This document shows positions 12,842 through 24,500 of a DNA stretch of 64,000 nucleotides, in pieces. Below the pieces are notes generated by a model, which saw only the letters and a list, made by a program, of their open reading frames with translations, searched no databases and was not told the origin of the DNA. The translations under genes were made by a program, and so were the position numbers. Source of the DNA: Colias croceus (Eukaryota; Arthropoda; Insecta; Lepidoptera; Pieridae); contig NC_059565.1 of NCBI RefSeq assembly GCF_905220415.1, positions 2,690,501-2,754,500 of the forward strand, written 5' to 3'. The stretch's first letter is position 1, and the number at the start of each line of letters is the position of its first letter.

Positions 12842-15800
12842 TTATCTTCTAACCATTTTCATTTTCATAATTCTTTCGTTGATCCTGAAAAATAAAATAG
12901 ACCTTTAACTTGATTTTGCTCCTAAATAATTGTTAAAATGTGAATATTTTATAGACAGAAGAAACAGGCAAATCGATTACGAGTTACGACTGTAAACGCT
13001 TTTCTTATTGCTATAAAAAAGAAAAACAATATCCTAGTTATACCTCTGTACATTAGCTCGTCTTCTTGCTTGGAAATCAAAGGCCCTTGGGTCCACTTCT
13101 ACCCTGGAGTTGCTGTCTAGACCTGGCATTATGTCTGAAAAGCCTTCGCTGTCGCCTTTTAAAAAAATAAAAATGTATAGTTACAGAGTGGAAACATTTA
13201 AATTATTTTTGAGATTTTAAAAGCGATGTTTTTTATTATAATTATGCTGACGCGACGTTTCGAATACTTCACAGCGAGCGTGATCACGGAATACACAAAA
13301 TAATTATATTCCCTATGGATTTAATATTTTTGGTTAATATTTTGTAAATATAAATTTTTAAAGAATAGAAAAAATTCGATCATGAGGCCGTACTCGAACC
13401 CGCGTCCTTTCACGCTATCCGGGGCGAATGCCTGACCAATTCAACTACTCGTGACCCGCCAGAGCAATCGAATTTATTCTATTGTTTCAGTTTTATTTGT
13501 ATAAGGGACACACCGCGCGCCATCTATTGAGATGATTAACGCCTCGTGATCGAATTTTTTCTATTCTTTAGAAATTTATAATTAAATCTACGTGGAGTAA
13601 TACTTATTATACATTTAATTACAATGGGTAATAATTAATAACTAACTAATAAACGTACCAAAATTTGTAAGTTTTGCGATGTCACTTGAATGCAGACTCC
13701 GATCAAAGTACACAGTTCCTTCGTTGTCGGGTATCAATTCTGTATTATCACGATATAAATTATATTTTTGTTATTTTTATAGCACGAAATTCACTAGATA
13801 TTTTATAGATAGATAATAATCTATTCAGAACACAATTCAACTTAATATATATAATATATATTAAGAAGATAGAGATAATATAGAGTAAATAAAGAGGCAT
13901 TTTAAAAATTAAAATAAGACTACTGTCGACGATGGCGTGTTTCATTTTAAAACACACGGTCTTAGAATAACTCATGAAAACTTTAAAAAAATATATTAGT
14001 TATTATTACCGTATTGTTTCAAATTAGACTCCAATTCGTCGTTATCTGTAAAAATATAGTCGTATGGTCGTAAGTATATAATATGTTACACTGTTAATAA
14101 AAACATTAAGAAAAACCAAAATGATTAGCTCATAATAATTATTTATGTTGTTAACATATTTTTTCTTACCGGGAAAGAACATGACGATGTTTGAATTTTC
14201 AGTTACAACGGTTTTCGGAGGTTGTGGTTTTGATGTCTCTTCTGTAGGAGTATGTGTTTGCAAATCTGTAATTTTATTAAACTTTCTGCTATAAAAGTTG
14301 TATACTGATTAAGTAATTATGCGTATATCTCTTTGGAAATGATATAGTTACAAAAAGAAATAATATTTGAATAGAAGAAGCCCGCAAAGAAGTTCTAAAG
14401 CTGTAGGTAAGTACTATAGTTATTTACTTTTAACTGCAATTATTATTCTCAAAGCAAAATTTTCTACACAAAATATTATTAGTCTTACCAATTTTTATTG
14501 ACGGAGTCGTTGGTTGTACAACTTCATTTTTTATTCGTTTTTTAATGTCGTCTTTAGATTTATCTGCAACTGTAGATGTTTTCATTTGATTTAAAAATTG
14601 TATATCTGAAAAAAAAAGACATATTTTTACTATTGGTAGGTACATTATCATAATATTTTCAAGTAGTTAACTAAGTAAATTCAGAAAATTATTTACCCAT
14701 AATTTGAAGTCTACGTAAAGCTTTTTCGATGCACCAACTTAAAATTTGCGTATTTGAATTGTGTCCTAATTCATTGCAAAAGCTAGTTGCCATTACAATA
14801 AAAGGATTTGGCTTTACAGCGTCCATTTTTCCTTTCATTTCTATGTTTTTTAGATCAGGTTTAGTAGTAGTAGTCGGTATAGTCTTTAGTAACTTTCGTT
14901 TAGAATTTTTCTTAGAATGTTTAATCCATCGTCTTTCTCTTTGCAGATTTTTTAAATCTTTGTTCATTTCATTTTTGTTAACAGGCAAAAGAATTGTTGT
15001 TTTCTTATCTGTGGCTTCATTTCGTTTATTCTTTTTAATCAATGCGTTTCGCTTTTCGGAATTTCCAAAGCTTGCTAATATTTTGGTTCGCATAATATCA
15101 TCTATGAATGTATTGTTAAAGTAATATTTGTATATTAACTCATCGATATTTTGATAATCTTTTTCGTCTAATATTAGTCTATCATAGTTTTGTATTGGTG
15201 TGTCTTCGGGTATATTTAATAAATTAATTTTTATTGGTCTTGCGGTAGGTCTTACAGTTGAAGTAGGTGATTCATTTGATTCTTGTTTCGGTTTGAACGT
15301 TTTAGGTTTTATACCTGAATTCAATACTCCCTGTGGGATTTTCATATTAGTATATATCTGCTTAGCTTTCTTCAAAATGCGTGCAAAATTGTTCTGCCTA
15401 TGCGAAATTTCACTCTGTGTTTTAGCGATAATGTTTTGTTTTAGGTTTATTTTTTCATTTTGCTCAAGCATCAACTTCTGTACACTGTAAAATTGTTTCT
15501 GTTGCGCTAAGAACTTCCTTTGTTGATTTTCGAAATCAATTAAATTCTTTGAAAACTCTTTTTCTTTCTGATTGAAATATTGTTCTTTTGTTTTAAGCTT
15601 CTCCTCCATTTTCTTTAACTCAGTATTGACTTTTAAAATTTCGGAGTATTTTGCATCGAAATCAGTGAATTGTTTATTCAGAGCATTCACATTTTTCACA
15701 AAGTCTTCGTTCATAGAGCGGAGTTGTTTGTGTATGTCCTTAATATCATTATGTTGTTTCATTATTTTCTTGAAAGTTTTTGTTAGCATGGATAGAACTT

Positions 15801-17022
15801 TAATCAAGCCTCTCTCTGAAATGGGCTTATATCGTATCGAATCGTCCGTTTTAGGCAATACTTTATAGACATTAACATCAATAGGCGCTGTTTGATGCCA
15901 AACAACGTCCTTTTCTCTATCAAATACACTACGATCTAATTTATTAATATCATTGTCAGTTTTATTGATCGGTTCGACGAATTCAAGTTTTTTAATTAGC
16001 CTCGTTTCGTAGTCTTTTGTTTCTGACATACTTCTCTTAGCATTTATCGAAGTATAGTTCGTTGTATTTGACGATATAGTTGTAAGTTCCTGGTTATCTA
16101 GTTTCTTTTGTTTTAGACCATCAGGCCTTGTTTTCAACACTTCGTTTATATCCATTTTATTTAAATCTTGATTTATTTCATTATTATCATCGTATTTATG
16201 TTCGCTATTCAATATATCAGATACGTCATATGGATAGTCATTAAAAACGGAAGGTTTTAGTTTATCTATTATAACATCAGGTTTATGACCTTCTTCGGTA
16301 TGATCTTTCGCACATTTTGCGTCGTTGCATTTTTTAACATTGTCTCTACGTCTTTTTTGTTTCTTATCTACAATTGCGTGGGAAATAAGTATTAAAAAAA
16401 AAAGATTAGTTAATAGTACCATACGATATTTATCTTTGAAATGAAAGAACACAAAAAGGTTGCAAAAAAAAAGACGTGTGGCACTCGAGGACTGCCGCGG
16501 TAAAGCTATTGCATAGCTGATAGCAATAGCATGCCTTCAAGCTACACCTCCGTGCCCGTCGGAGTGGGGAGCGTGAGGATTTTTTCGTTACAGAATTTCT
16601 CGATTTGGTCCCCGCGCTCAAGGCCCGCGATAGAAGCTATGCAATAGCTTAAAAAATGTATCGATCTTAAGACTTTTAACGTATCAAACAACACACCTAC
16701 CTAATAGAATTGATAAAAAGAAATACTTACTGTATGCAGATCGTTTATTTCTCTCAACATAGCTTGATAGAACAGGCCCGTTTTGCATAAAATTATCACT
16801 GAATAAATCAAAATTACTCTGAAGCATGTTATCAGCATCTAATGAATTTGCTCTAAATATAAAAGAATTGGAACTAGTTTTCGGAATTTTATTCCTGACC
16901 CATAAACCTTTATTGAGAATATTATTTCGTTCCAATTTCGGCTTCATAAAATTCGACTCAACTTCCAAAAACGAAGTCGATATTAAACCGCATAAATTTA
17001 AAATTATCGATGAATAAAACAT
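12842..17022 (-). CDS. unrecognised secreted coiled-coil protein, 808 residues
   Basis: Not recognised as a known family. Eight minus-strand exons: 16731-17022, 14697-16367, 14489-14605, 14170-14265, 14010-14045, 13659-13739, 13044-13134, 12842-12884. They total 2427 nt, and frame holds at every junction. The start is ATG at 17022; the preceding in-frame GTG was not used. Residues 1 to about 22 look like a signal peptide (MFYSSIILNLCGLISTS). Near residue 95 is RNKRS, a furin-type site. The large second exon gives charged sequence, then a long Lys/Glu/Gln-rich coiled coil at roughly residues 280-440, then a basic stretch and a Thr/Pro run. Few cysteines and no membrane span follow the signal. 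Introns 1-6 are all phase 1, and five successive small exons begin with an Asp or Glu codon whose first G is in the previous exon. Expression and function cannot be read from the sequence. Confidence 0.75.
13340..13585 (-). mobile_element. tRNA-derived sequence inside a fold-back element (intronic)
   Basis: Inverted arms of about 30 bp (AAAGAATAGAAAAAATTCGATCA and its complement) enclose a minus-strand stretch with a pol III box B (GGTTCGAGTAC) and a weaker box A about 40 nt upstream. It lies in intron 6 of the secreted-protein gene. It could be a short SINE or a MITE that captured a tRNA-like sequence. Confidence 0.55.
16460..16650 (+). repeat. interspersed repeat, copy 1 (intron 1 of the secreted-protein gene)
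   Basis: A 160-190-bp GC-richer segment, including GTCGGAGTGGGGAGCGTGAGG and CCCGCGCTCAAGGCCCGCGA. It is repeated with about 90% similarity at 26190-26352. Complementary GCTATTGCATAGC-type blocks occur near both ends. Class unknown. Confidence 0.7.
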
Positions 17023-17480
17023 CACTAGTTATTTGTTTAAACCTCGTGCAGCGAATGTGCTGTTAATAATGCGTGGAATTTTGTTGCAATTTTGATAGTA
17101 ATCAGAGTTGTAAGTATATTTGTAAATAAAAAGTTTAGAGGTGTGTTCGTAATGTCGATATCGATGAAATTTTCTGTTAATAGATCTGACATGTTTCCAT
17201 TTATCGTATAGAAAGCGTTTCTGACATTTACCTATTCTATTGTAAATTACTAAATTATAATATCTTATATTCATAAAATAGTTCGTACGATTTAGATAAC
17301 TGTGAACTGTCTGGTAGGCAAGTAGGTAAAGAAAAGCCTGATATCATTAAATAAAGAATTACATTCTATTTAAGTTGGGATTATTTTTATTTACTTAATA
17401 TAAAAATAAGTTACAATGATAATTTTATATTTCATAATTAAATCACCAATAAAAAAACATACCTAATTTAAATAAAAGAA

Positions 17481-17636
17481 GAGCGTGTGAGCCGAGCACA
17501 CGTTTCAGAAATAAAACCTTTTTTGGCAAGATTCAAAGATACCAAGATCGTTGCATTACTCTATGACGTGACGGTATTATCATGACGCGACCTTGAAATT
17601 TTACTCTCAACGCACCCTAAGAAGTTTCACTTCAAA
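17481..17636 (+). mobile_element. GAAGTGAAACTTCTTT-family element
   Basis: Family definition: begins GAGCGTGTGTGCCGAGCACACG, then (A)GAAGTGAAACTTCTTTGGCAAG, ATGACGTGACGGTATTG, CTTGAAATTTTACTCTCAACGCGC, and ends AAGAAGTTTCACTTCAAAA. The inner and outer blocks are inverted, so copies fold back. About ten copies lie in this window. Class unknown; MITE-like. Confidence 0.7.
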
Positions 17637-18508
17637 ATTCTCCGATTGCTTCAAAGTCGTAAATTATTATCGATAACACATAACATCACTACATTGTTTA
17701 CAATGTTTAATTGCATTTCATTCATACTGTTTTGAGCGTCACGTTTGATTTTGATTGTTTTTTACAATAACAGCTAAATGTATCGATGTTATATCTTTAT
17801 TTGATCTTTTTAGTATGATAAGAAAAAATTCTGCTATTCAATCCAACTAATATTGTAAATGCGAAAATTTGTGAGGATGGATGTTTGTTACTCTTTCACG
17901 CAAACACTGCTCAATACTAGTTCCTTTCACAGCAGTTAAAAATAATATAGTGATCAACCTTTTGATGGTCACTTGGCTTGACGCAATACCACTTTAAAAA
18001 CTATCGATACAAAAACACCTGTCAAATGTGTTACGGTGGCTTTCAAGTTGATTTGGTGCTCATGACGTCATTTCAGTTGATAACCTATATTAGCCAATAC
18101 GAAAAACATGGTTTGACAAGAAATCGTTGAGCACCGTGCAAAGTTATCATCACTATGAAATGTCAAATGAGATACGCAATAGCCTGACCGATTACAATGA
18201 AATTTGGTATGTAGGTAGCTGAAGACCCAAAATTAGACATAGGCCATTATTCCGGAAACAAGATCTGATTCTGAGTTTATCCCGGCACCGGCTGACAGAC
18301 GCTAAAATTTACGTTTTTGTTTTAGCAGGCTTTTGTAAAAATTGTTCGAAAACACCTAATAAAATTAGAATTTAGAAGTCAATAATCACTACCTAGTTAG
18401 ATAGTTACAGGTATTAGCATGGTATTAGTCGTAGTCGTATTAGATATAATATTGGTAGTATTGAGATTGAATTGGTAAAAATAAAACTATCATTGCTAAT
18501 ATAAGTAC

Positions 18509-18514
18509 TTTATT
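18509..18514 (-). promoter_or_regulatory. poly(A) signal of the SLC22 gene
   Basis: AATAAA on the minus strand about 16 nt beyond the stop, so the 3' UTR may be very short. Confidence 0.55.
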
Positions 18515-18529
18515 AATTGTAATGCACAC

Positions 18530-21500
18530 TTAAACCTTCTCAACGGCTGATGAATTACGTAGTTTTCTGTAACAACAAAACATTTATTATTTTTCTTAGT
18601 CATAAATTCCACAAAGCATGGTTTTGGGTGGGTTTTGGTATGTTATTTGGTACTCAAAAAATAATATAACAATAACATTTAAACTCACACATTCTCATAT
18701 TACACAAACACAGACACACATTTACACACAATAGTAGGTACTTTTACTATTAACGTCATTTCAAAGAAACAAAAATACTAAAAAAACATACTTATTCAAA
18801 CACGGGAAGTCCCAAAACGTCTGCTCTTTTCCGTACTGTTCGCCATCTTGTATTGTTTGTGGCATATCCTTGCCCATAGACTCTGGTAGGCACAAGCATA
18901 GACAACCGCCCGCTACGCCTATAGTGCCTAAGATTAAGAGCGGGATCTCTTTGGCTATAGTTGCCTAAAAACATAAAAATATTATGTATATGTATTATAA
19001 GTAAAATTGGTACAGTTTTATAAATTCACATCAAGGAAAGCTATGCATATTGTTTTTATATTTAAGCATAAACAATAATGACTAATAAAAAGATCCTAAC
19101 GCCCTTTTAAACACTCACTCAAATTAGCACCTTATTTCGTGGCAGTAATGTTCAATGTCTATTGTATTTATCGCTCATTAGAAAACTCTGCCAATAGATG
19201 CATAAACAGAGTTTTGCTTCGGACAATTTTCGAGCGTGATCATAAGTCTTAGTTGCTTTTTGTGATGAAATAAAGATTGTTTCACATAAACTAAATGACC
19301 TTCACCCTATGATATATAAAAGAGCTAGATACGTTACCCGCTCTCTATTTTGGCAAGAAAAAACTCAGGTAAGTGCCCGCGTTTCACTTAGTCACGCACC
19401 ATTCAGCGTCGTGGCTGGACGTTCTTTTTGTATTTTAATCGGCAGTTGTTATTACGAAGTACATGAGTGAGACATGTATTAGAGATGCGTGAGAGTGAAA
19501 GAGAGAACAACTGTATTGGTGATAATGCGTTAGTAAGTAGGTATGTATTAATTACGCTGTTTTTTAGTGCAATGATGTTGGCGTATGCCGCGTCTACTAG
19601 TATAATAGGTCATTGCCTTCACCCGTTACTTTAATAAGTTTCTAACCATTTAAACCTTCCCCTGACTATCAAAATCTGTTCAAAATTAGCCCAAGCTTTC
19701 TTGAGTAGCGCAACTAACATGCAATTGTTATATAAATATATTATAAAACTTACCATATACACAATATAAGGCACCAATATAGTAGCAATATACCCCGTAA
19801 TATGAATAAGGGCCAGCCCTTGCGCCCTTACTACAGTAGGCAACAATTCTGCAGCGTATTGCATACCGATGTTGAACGATATGTTGACCGCGAATCGGCC
19901 AACTATCGCTAGTGATGCTGATGGTAGACCTAGTAATAATTATTTATGTGAATTATTATTATAATAAATTTATTTCATATCAATAGCAAAGTTGTTCTTC
20001 CGTAGTAGTTATTGGTGAATTAATATTGGGTGTGCTTTTACTCAAAGTCAACGGCTTCGATTCCTATTTTCGTATCTAAGTATATTTTCATAAACCTCAT
20101 GAAAAAGTTTTAGTTTTCATTAAAGTAATAGTTTCAGATTTCGCCTATCAATTAAAAAAATTGGACAATGTATATGTCACCGGAAGATAACAAGATCCGC
20201 AAGTTTATTAATATCCTAGGAAATTTATGAACTTTTGTAGGATTCTAAACAAGTTATGTGCTATGTGTCAATTATTGAATACTCACCAAAAGGAACTGTA
20301 GTTGCTGCAAAACTGAATAAACCACTTATCACCATTGAACCGAAAGCAAGCCAGCGACGACCCACACTGAAAACAAAAATGATTTATATAGATGCACTTA
20401 AAATCTAAATTTTATGTATTCAAGCCAAAAATCACATGAAATATATACATATTTCTAATTTATTATTTATCCTTCTATCAGTTGGTTGCCTGGAAGAGAT
20501 CACTCTTGAGTGATAAGGCCGCCTTCTGTGCTGTTTTTCTTTTAGAATAAGTTTTGTTTGTATTGTATGTATTTTGGCAGCACAATAAAGAGTATAAATA
20601 AATAAATAAATAAATATTTTAAACTTAATTCAGCAATTATAATAAAAAAAAAATATTTTTAGTGACAACACAAGTGTACATAATGATGACAGAAACACAT
20701 GATACGTACCTATTTTATTTACTTTTTGCCAAAGAAAACATACACAACCTCGTAAGCAAAAAACAACCTTATTCCCTAGTCGTAAACTTACATATCCAAC
20801 GTCAAAATCAGCAGAATATCAGCCGGGAACTCCGTAGCGGTTGCTATAGTGAAAGTGACGAACATGTCCAAACCCAAAGAGCCCACATTTCTGACATGGC
20901 CGTCGAACACCATGGCTATTGACATCCATATTATTAATAATAATATACTGTGACGTCGGAGCCGAGGCGTTTTAAATAAGTCCATGAAAGAGTAGTTTTT
21001 AAGATCTTGTTCTGCTATTGCAATTTCTGTTGCTGTCTCCTGTAAATATAATTTAAGTATAAACACATAATATATTATATAAACAACATAAATTGGGCTA
21101 TGAATATTCTGTTATTTACAAAAAAATATTTATTTTTTATAAGATAGATTGTAATAAACATCTAGACTTATAATCACGTTCAAAAATTGTCTGAAGCAAA
21201 CTCTGCCTACGCATCTATTAGGCAGAGTTTTTTAATGAGTGCTACAATAGATTTTGAACATTACTGCAACGAAATAAGATGTTAATTTGAATGAATGTCG
21301 TGTACAACGCCGCTCGGACATCTTTGACGACCTTTTATTTATTTTTTATATTTAATTTAGGTGACAGACAACTGGCGATTGTGAGTCTAGTTGTTTATAA
21401 ACCGACTTTGAATACTTGTTTTAGGCCATATAAATTAGTATTGTTTCTACTAACTATACTAACAACTTACCCTAAATTCCTTTAAAACCTCATCCGGTAT

Positions 21501-24500
21501 CTTTTTATTGTTTACTCGCTCACATTTCTGTATTATCTTTAATGCTTCTTCAATACGACCTTGCGATATTAACCATCTGAAAAATTTATGTAAATGCTTG
21601 GTTATTTATGGAAATTCTTCATAGTTAGAGGGCATAAAATGGAAGAGATAATGGAACAAGCCAGATAATTGATTTTTTGGACAAACGCAAGTGCGATCGC
21701 ACAGCGATCTTTACCTATATTTTGAACGTAATATAATAATAAAAAATATATGTTATTTATTTTTTAATAAATGTGTGTGTGTGATTTTCAATACCACTTA
21801 GCGATTTTATGATTTGATTTTTGGTTCTGGAATAGTAAGAGAGCTAGAGAGTGATATAGGCTATTTTTTAACTCGGTAAAACATTCATTCCAATTTTCTT
21901 TGACTTAGTGGGTTGAAAAATATTATATTAATAAGTAAATAGAAAATATGATATCTTACCTAGCACTCTCCGGAACTACACAAGGTGTGAATATAGACAG
22001 AACCAAAGGTATACTAGTTATCAATGTATATATTTTCCAATCGGCCACAGCCAACGCAATCCAGGGTAAGAGACAAGCCGCAAATGTGAAATATACAGCT
22101 ATTGACATGTTGGCGACGAACGTCCGCCATTTTGGCCCAACGTACTCGACCACTAAAAAGAAGAAATAGTAAATGGTATGAATATTTGTATTTACCATCC
22201 ATGATAAGGAAAGAACAGACTGATTATAATTCGCGCTCTTTCAATCTCATACAAAACACATTACATCTTGCACTCTCCGCCACGAGTCGGGCAATTGCCC
22301 GACCCGTATTGTTACTCTATAGCGAGTTCAATGTATCTATAACTTTTAAATAAAATTAACTGCGTTAAAAACAACCGACTTCAAAAACGGAAAAGTAAAA
22401 AATAAAAAAGATTTGATATTATTAATTGCTACATATTATTTAGATGTGCTATTTATTAAATAGGTTTGATGTCGGTGCACGGGCTTAATACTAAGTGCTT
22501 AGTGTTTGGCACCGACTTCAAACCTATTTAATAAATAGCACATCTAAATAATATGTAGCAATTAATAATATCAAATCTTTTTTATTTTTTACTTTTCCGT
22601 TTTTGAAGTCGGTTGTTTTTAACGCAGTTAATTTTATTTAATACTTTTTAGTGTAATTTTCAACACGAATCAAACGAGCCCAAACTCGATAAAGTTGAGT
22701 CAATATATTACTGAGTTCCTATGGCCACCTTCCGATTCCATCATCAAATCAGCTCTATGTCATGATAATGTTTCATCGCTATCCAATTTACACACTTATA
22801 CAAAATTTCAGCTCAATCGGTTACCGGGAAGTGAATCAAAGTTACTTGCTACATTCCAATTAAGTCATCGAGTACAGACAAAAATGCTCATAAAATAAAA
22901 ACTACTGGGCCTAGCCGAATAAAATTTTTATGGGACCAATTCGACACCATCCTGCATCGAACAAAAAAAGAATCACGTAAATCGGTTCAGAAACCTCGGA
23001 GTAATCGGTGTACAAACAAAAAAAAAAAAAAAAAAAAAAAAATATACCGGCCGAATTGATAACCTCCTCCTTTTTTTTGAAGTCGGTTAAATATCTAAGA
23101 GTAATTTCCAAACTTAATGCCGTAGCTGAATTTGGCACAATTACTCATGTATTGTTTAAATGACTATTATTTACAGGTACAGGTTGCTATTTTATATTCT
23201 ACGCATATACTAGCGCCTAACTTCAGTGCAGCCAAAAATATTCGAAAGTATAGTATCATTATTTTAATCTATACTTACTAATATTTTAAAGCTGAAGAGT
23301 TTGTTTGTTTGAACGCGCTAATCTCAGGAACCATTGGTCCGATTTGAAAAATTCTATCGGTGTTAGATAGCCCAATTATCGAGGAAGGCTATATGCTATA
23401 TATCATCACGCTAAGACCAACAGGAGCGGAGAAATGCGGGTGAAACCAGTGCACAGCTAGCACAAAATAAACATAAATACGTATACAAACTTACCAACAA
23501 TATACATAATCATAAAGCAGTTATCATACGCGAGACCAACAAGGAATCTGCAGAGACAGAATGACCAGAAACTATTGGAAAATGCAGTTCCTACACCCGC
23601 TAGAAATCCTGTCATGTTCGTACCTGAAAATAATATAAAAAATATTGTAAAATAAGTAAAAATATTGCTGAAATACGTTATCGTCATTTGAGGGTAGTTT
23701 TGAAAGTGTTTGTGTTGATAAAAAACACAGGCAAGATTCAGGTGTTTAGTTTAGTCTATATCGATTAATTTTATTAATAGAAGAGCTGTTAAAGAAAAAA
23801 ATTATTATCATTGGTTTATGATTAACGCTATTTATTACCATACTATTTGCCATTTTTGCCAACACCAAAAAATCGTTTTATTTCAAGCAATCGAAAATTT
23901 TTTAATCGAAACTTATTTAGGTGCGTTATAGAGTAAAATTTTAAGGTCGCGTCATAGCAACACCGTCACGTCATGGAGTAAGGCGACGGTTTTAGTATCT
24001 TCAAATCTTGCCAAAGAAGTTTCGCTTCTGACTCACGCTTTTTTTTAATAATTGACAATAATATTGTTAGTTTTAATATTTCGTAAATAATAATAGTTAC
24101 CAAGTATAGCTGGTACTCGTCCATATTTATCAGCCATCCATCCAAAAATTAAACCACCAACTATAGAACCACAAAAGAAGATAGACTGAGCTGTCGCTGG
24201 ATAGTTGTCTCGCTCGCACACCCAACCCAACTAGATGGAAGAAGAGGGAAAATTATATAATATTATAGTGTATAGAGTTCTTTAAAAAACATTAATGTAG
24301 TGTTCCTTCACCCTTGAAAACTAAAATGTATCAAATAATTAATTACCAAGAAATTTTTCAATTATTTTGCAGGAATTTTCACCACACTTCAGAATTGTCC
24401 TAAGCAAAACTCTGCACATGCTTGTATTAGGCAGAGTTTTGAAATGAGCGACTTTGAACATTATTGCGATGAAATAAGGTGCAATATCAATTATGTATTT

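Larger units (their letters stand above)
17023..18529. other. spacer between the secreted-protein and SLC22 genes
   Basis: Contains the promoter side of the 808-residue gene and the 3' end of the SLC22 gene. A GAAGTGAAACTTCTTT-family element occupies 17481-17636, and a Helitron-like fragment about 17840-17920. The rest is AT-rich with no ORF that can be supported. Confidence 0.5.

Noticed and set aside
13370..13480. tRNA gene on the minus strand
   Set aside because: Only a box B is convincing, and it lies within fold-back arms; treated as a tRNA-derived repeat.
14729..15868. Plus-strand frames of 96-131 codons
   Set aside because: They lie opposite the large exon of the secreted-protein gene and are its antisense shadows; the minus frame is continuous and spliced in frame.
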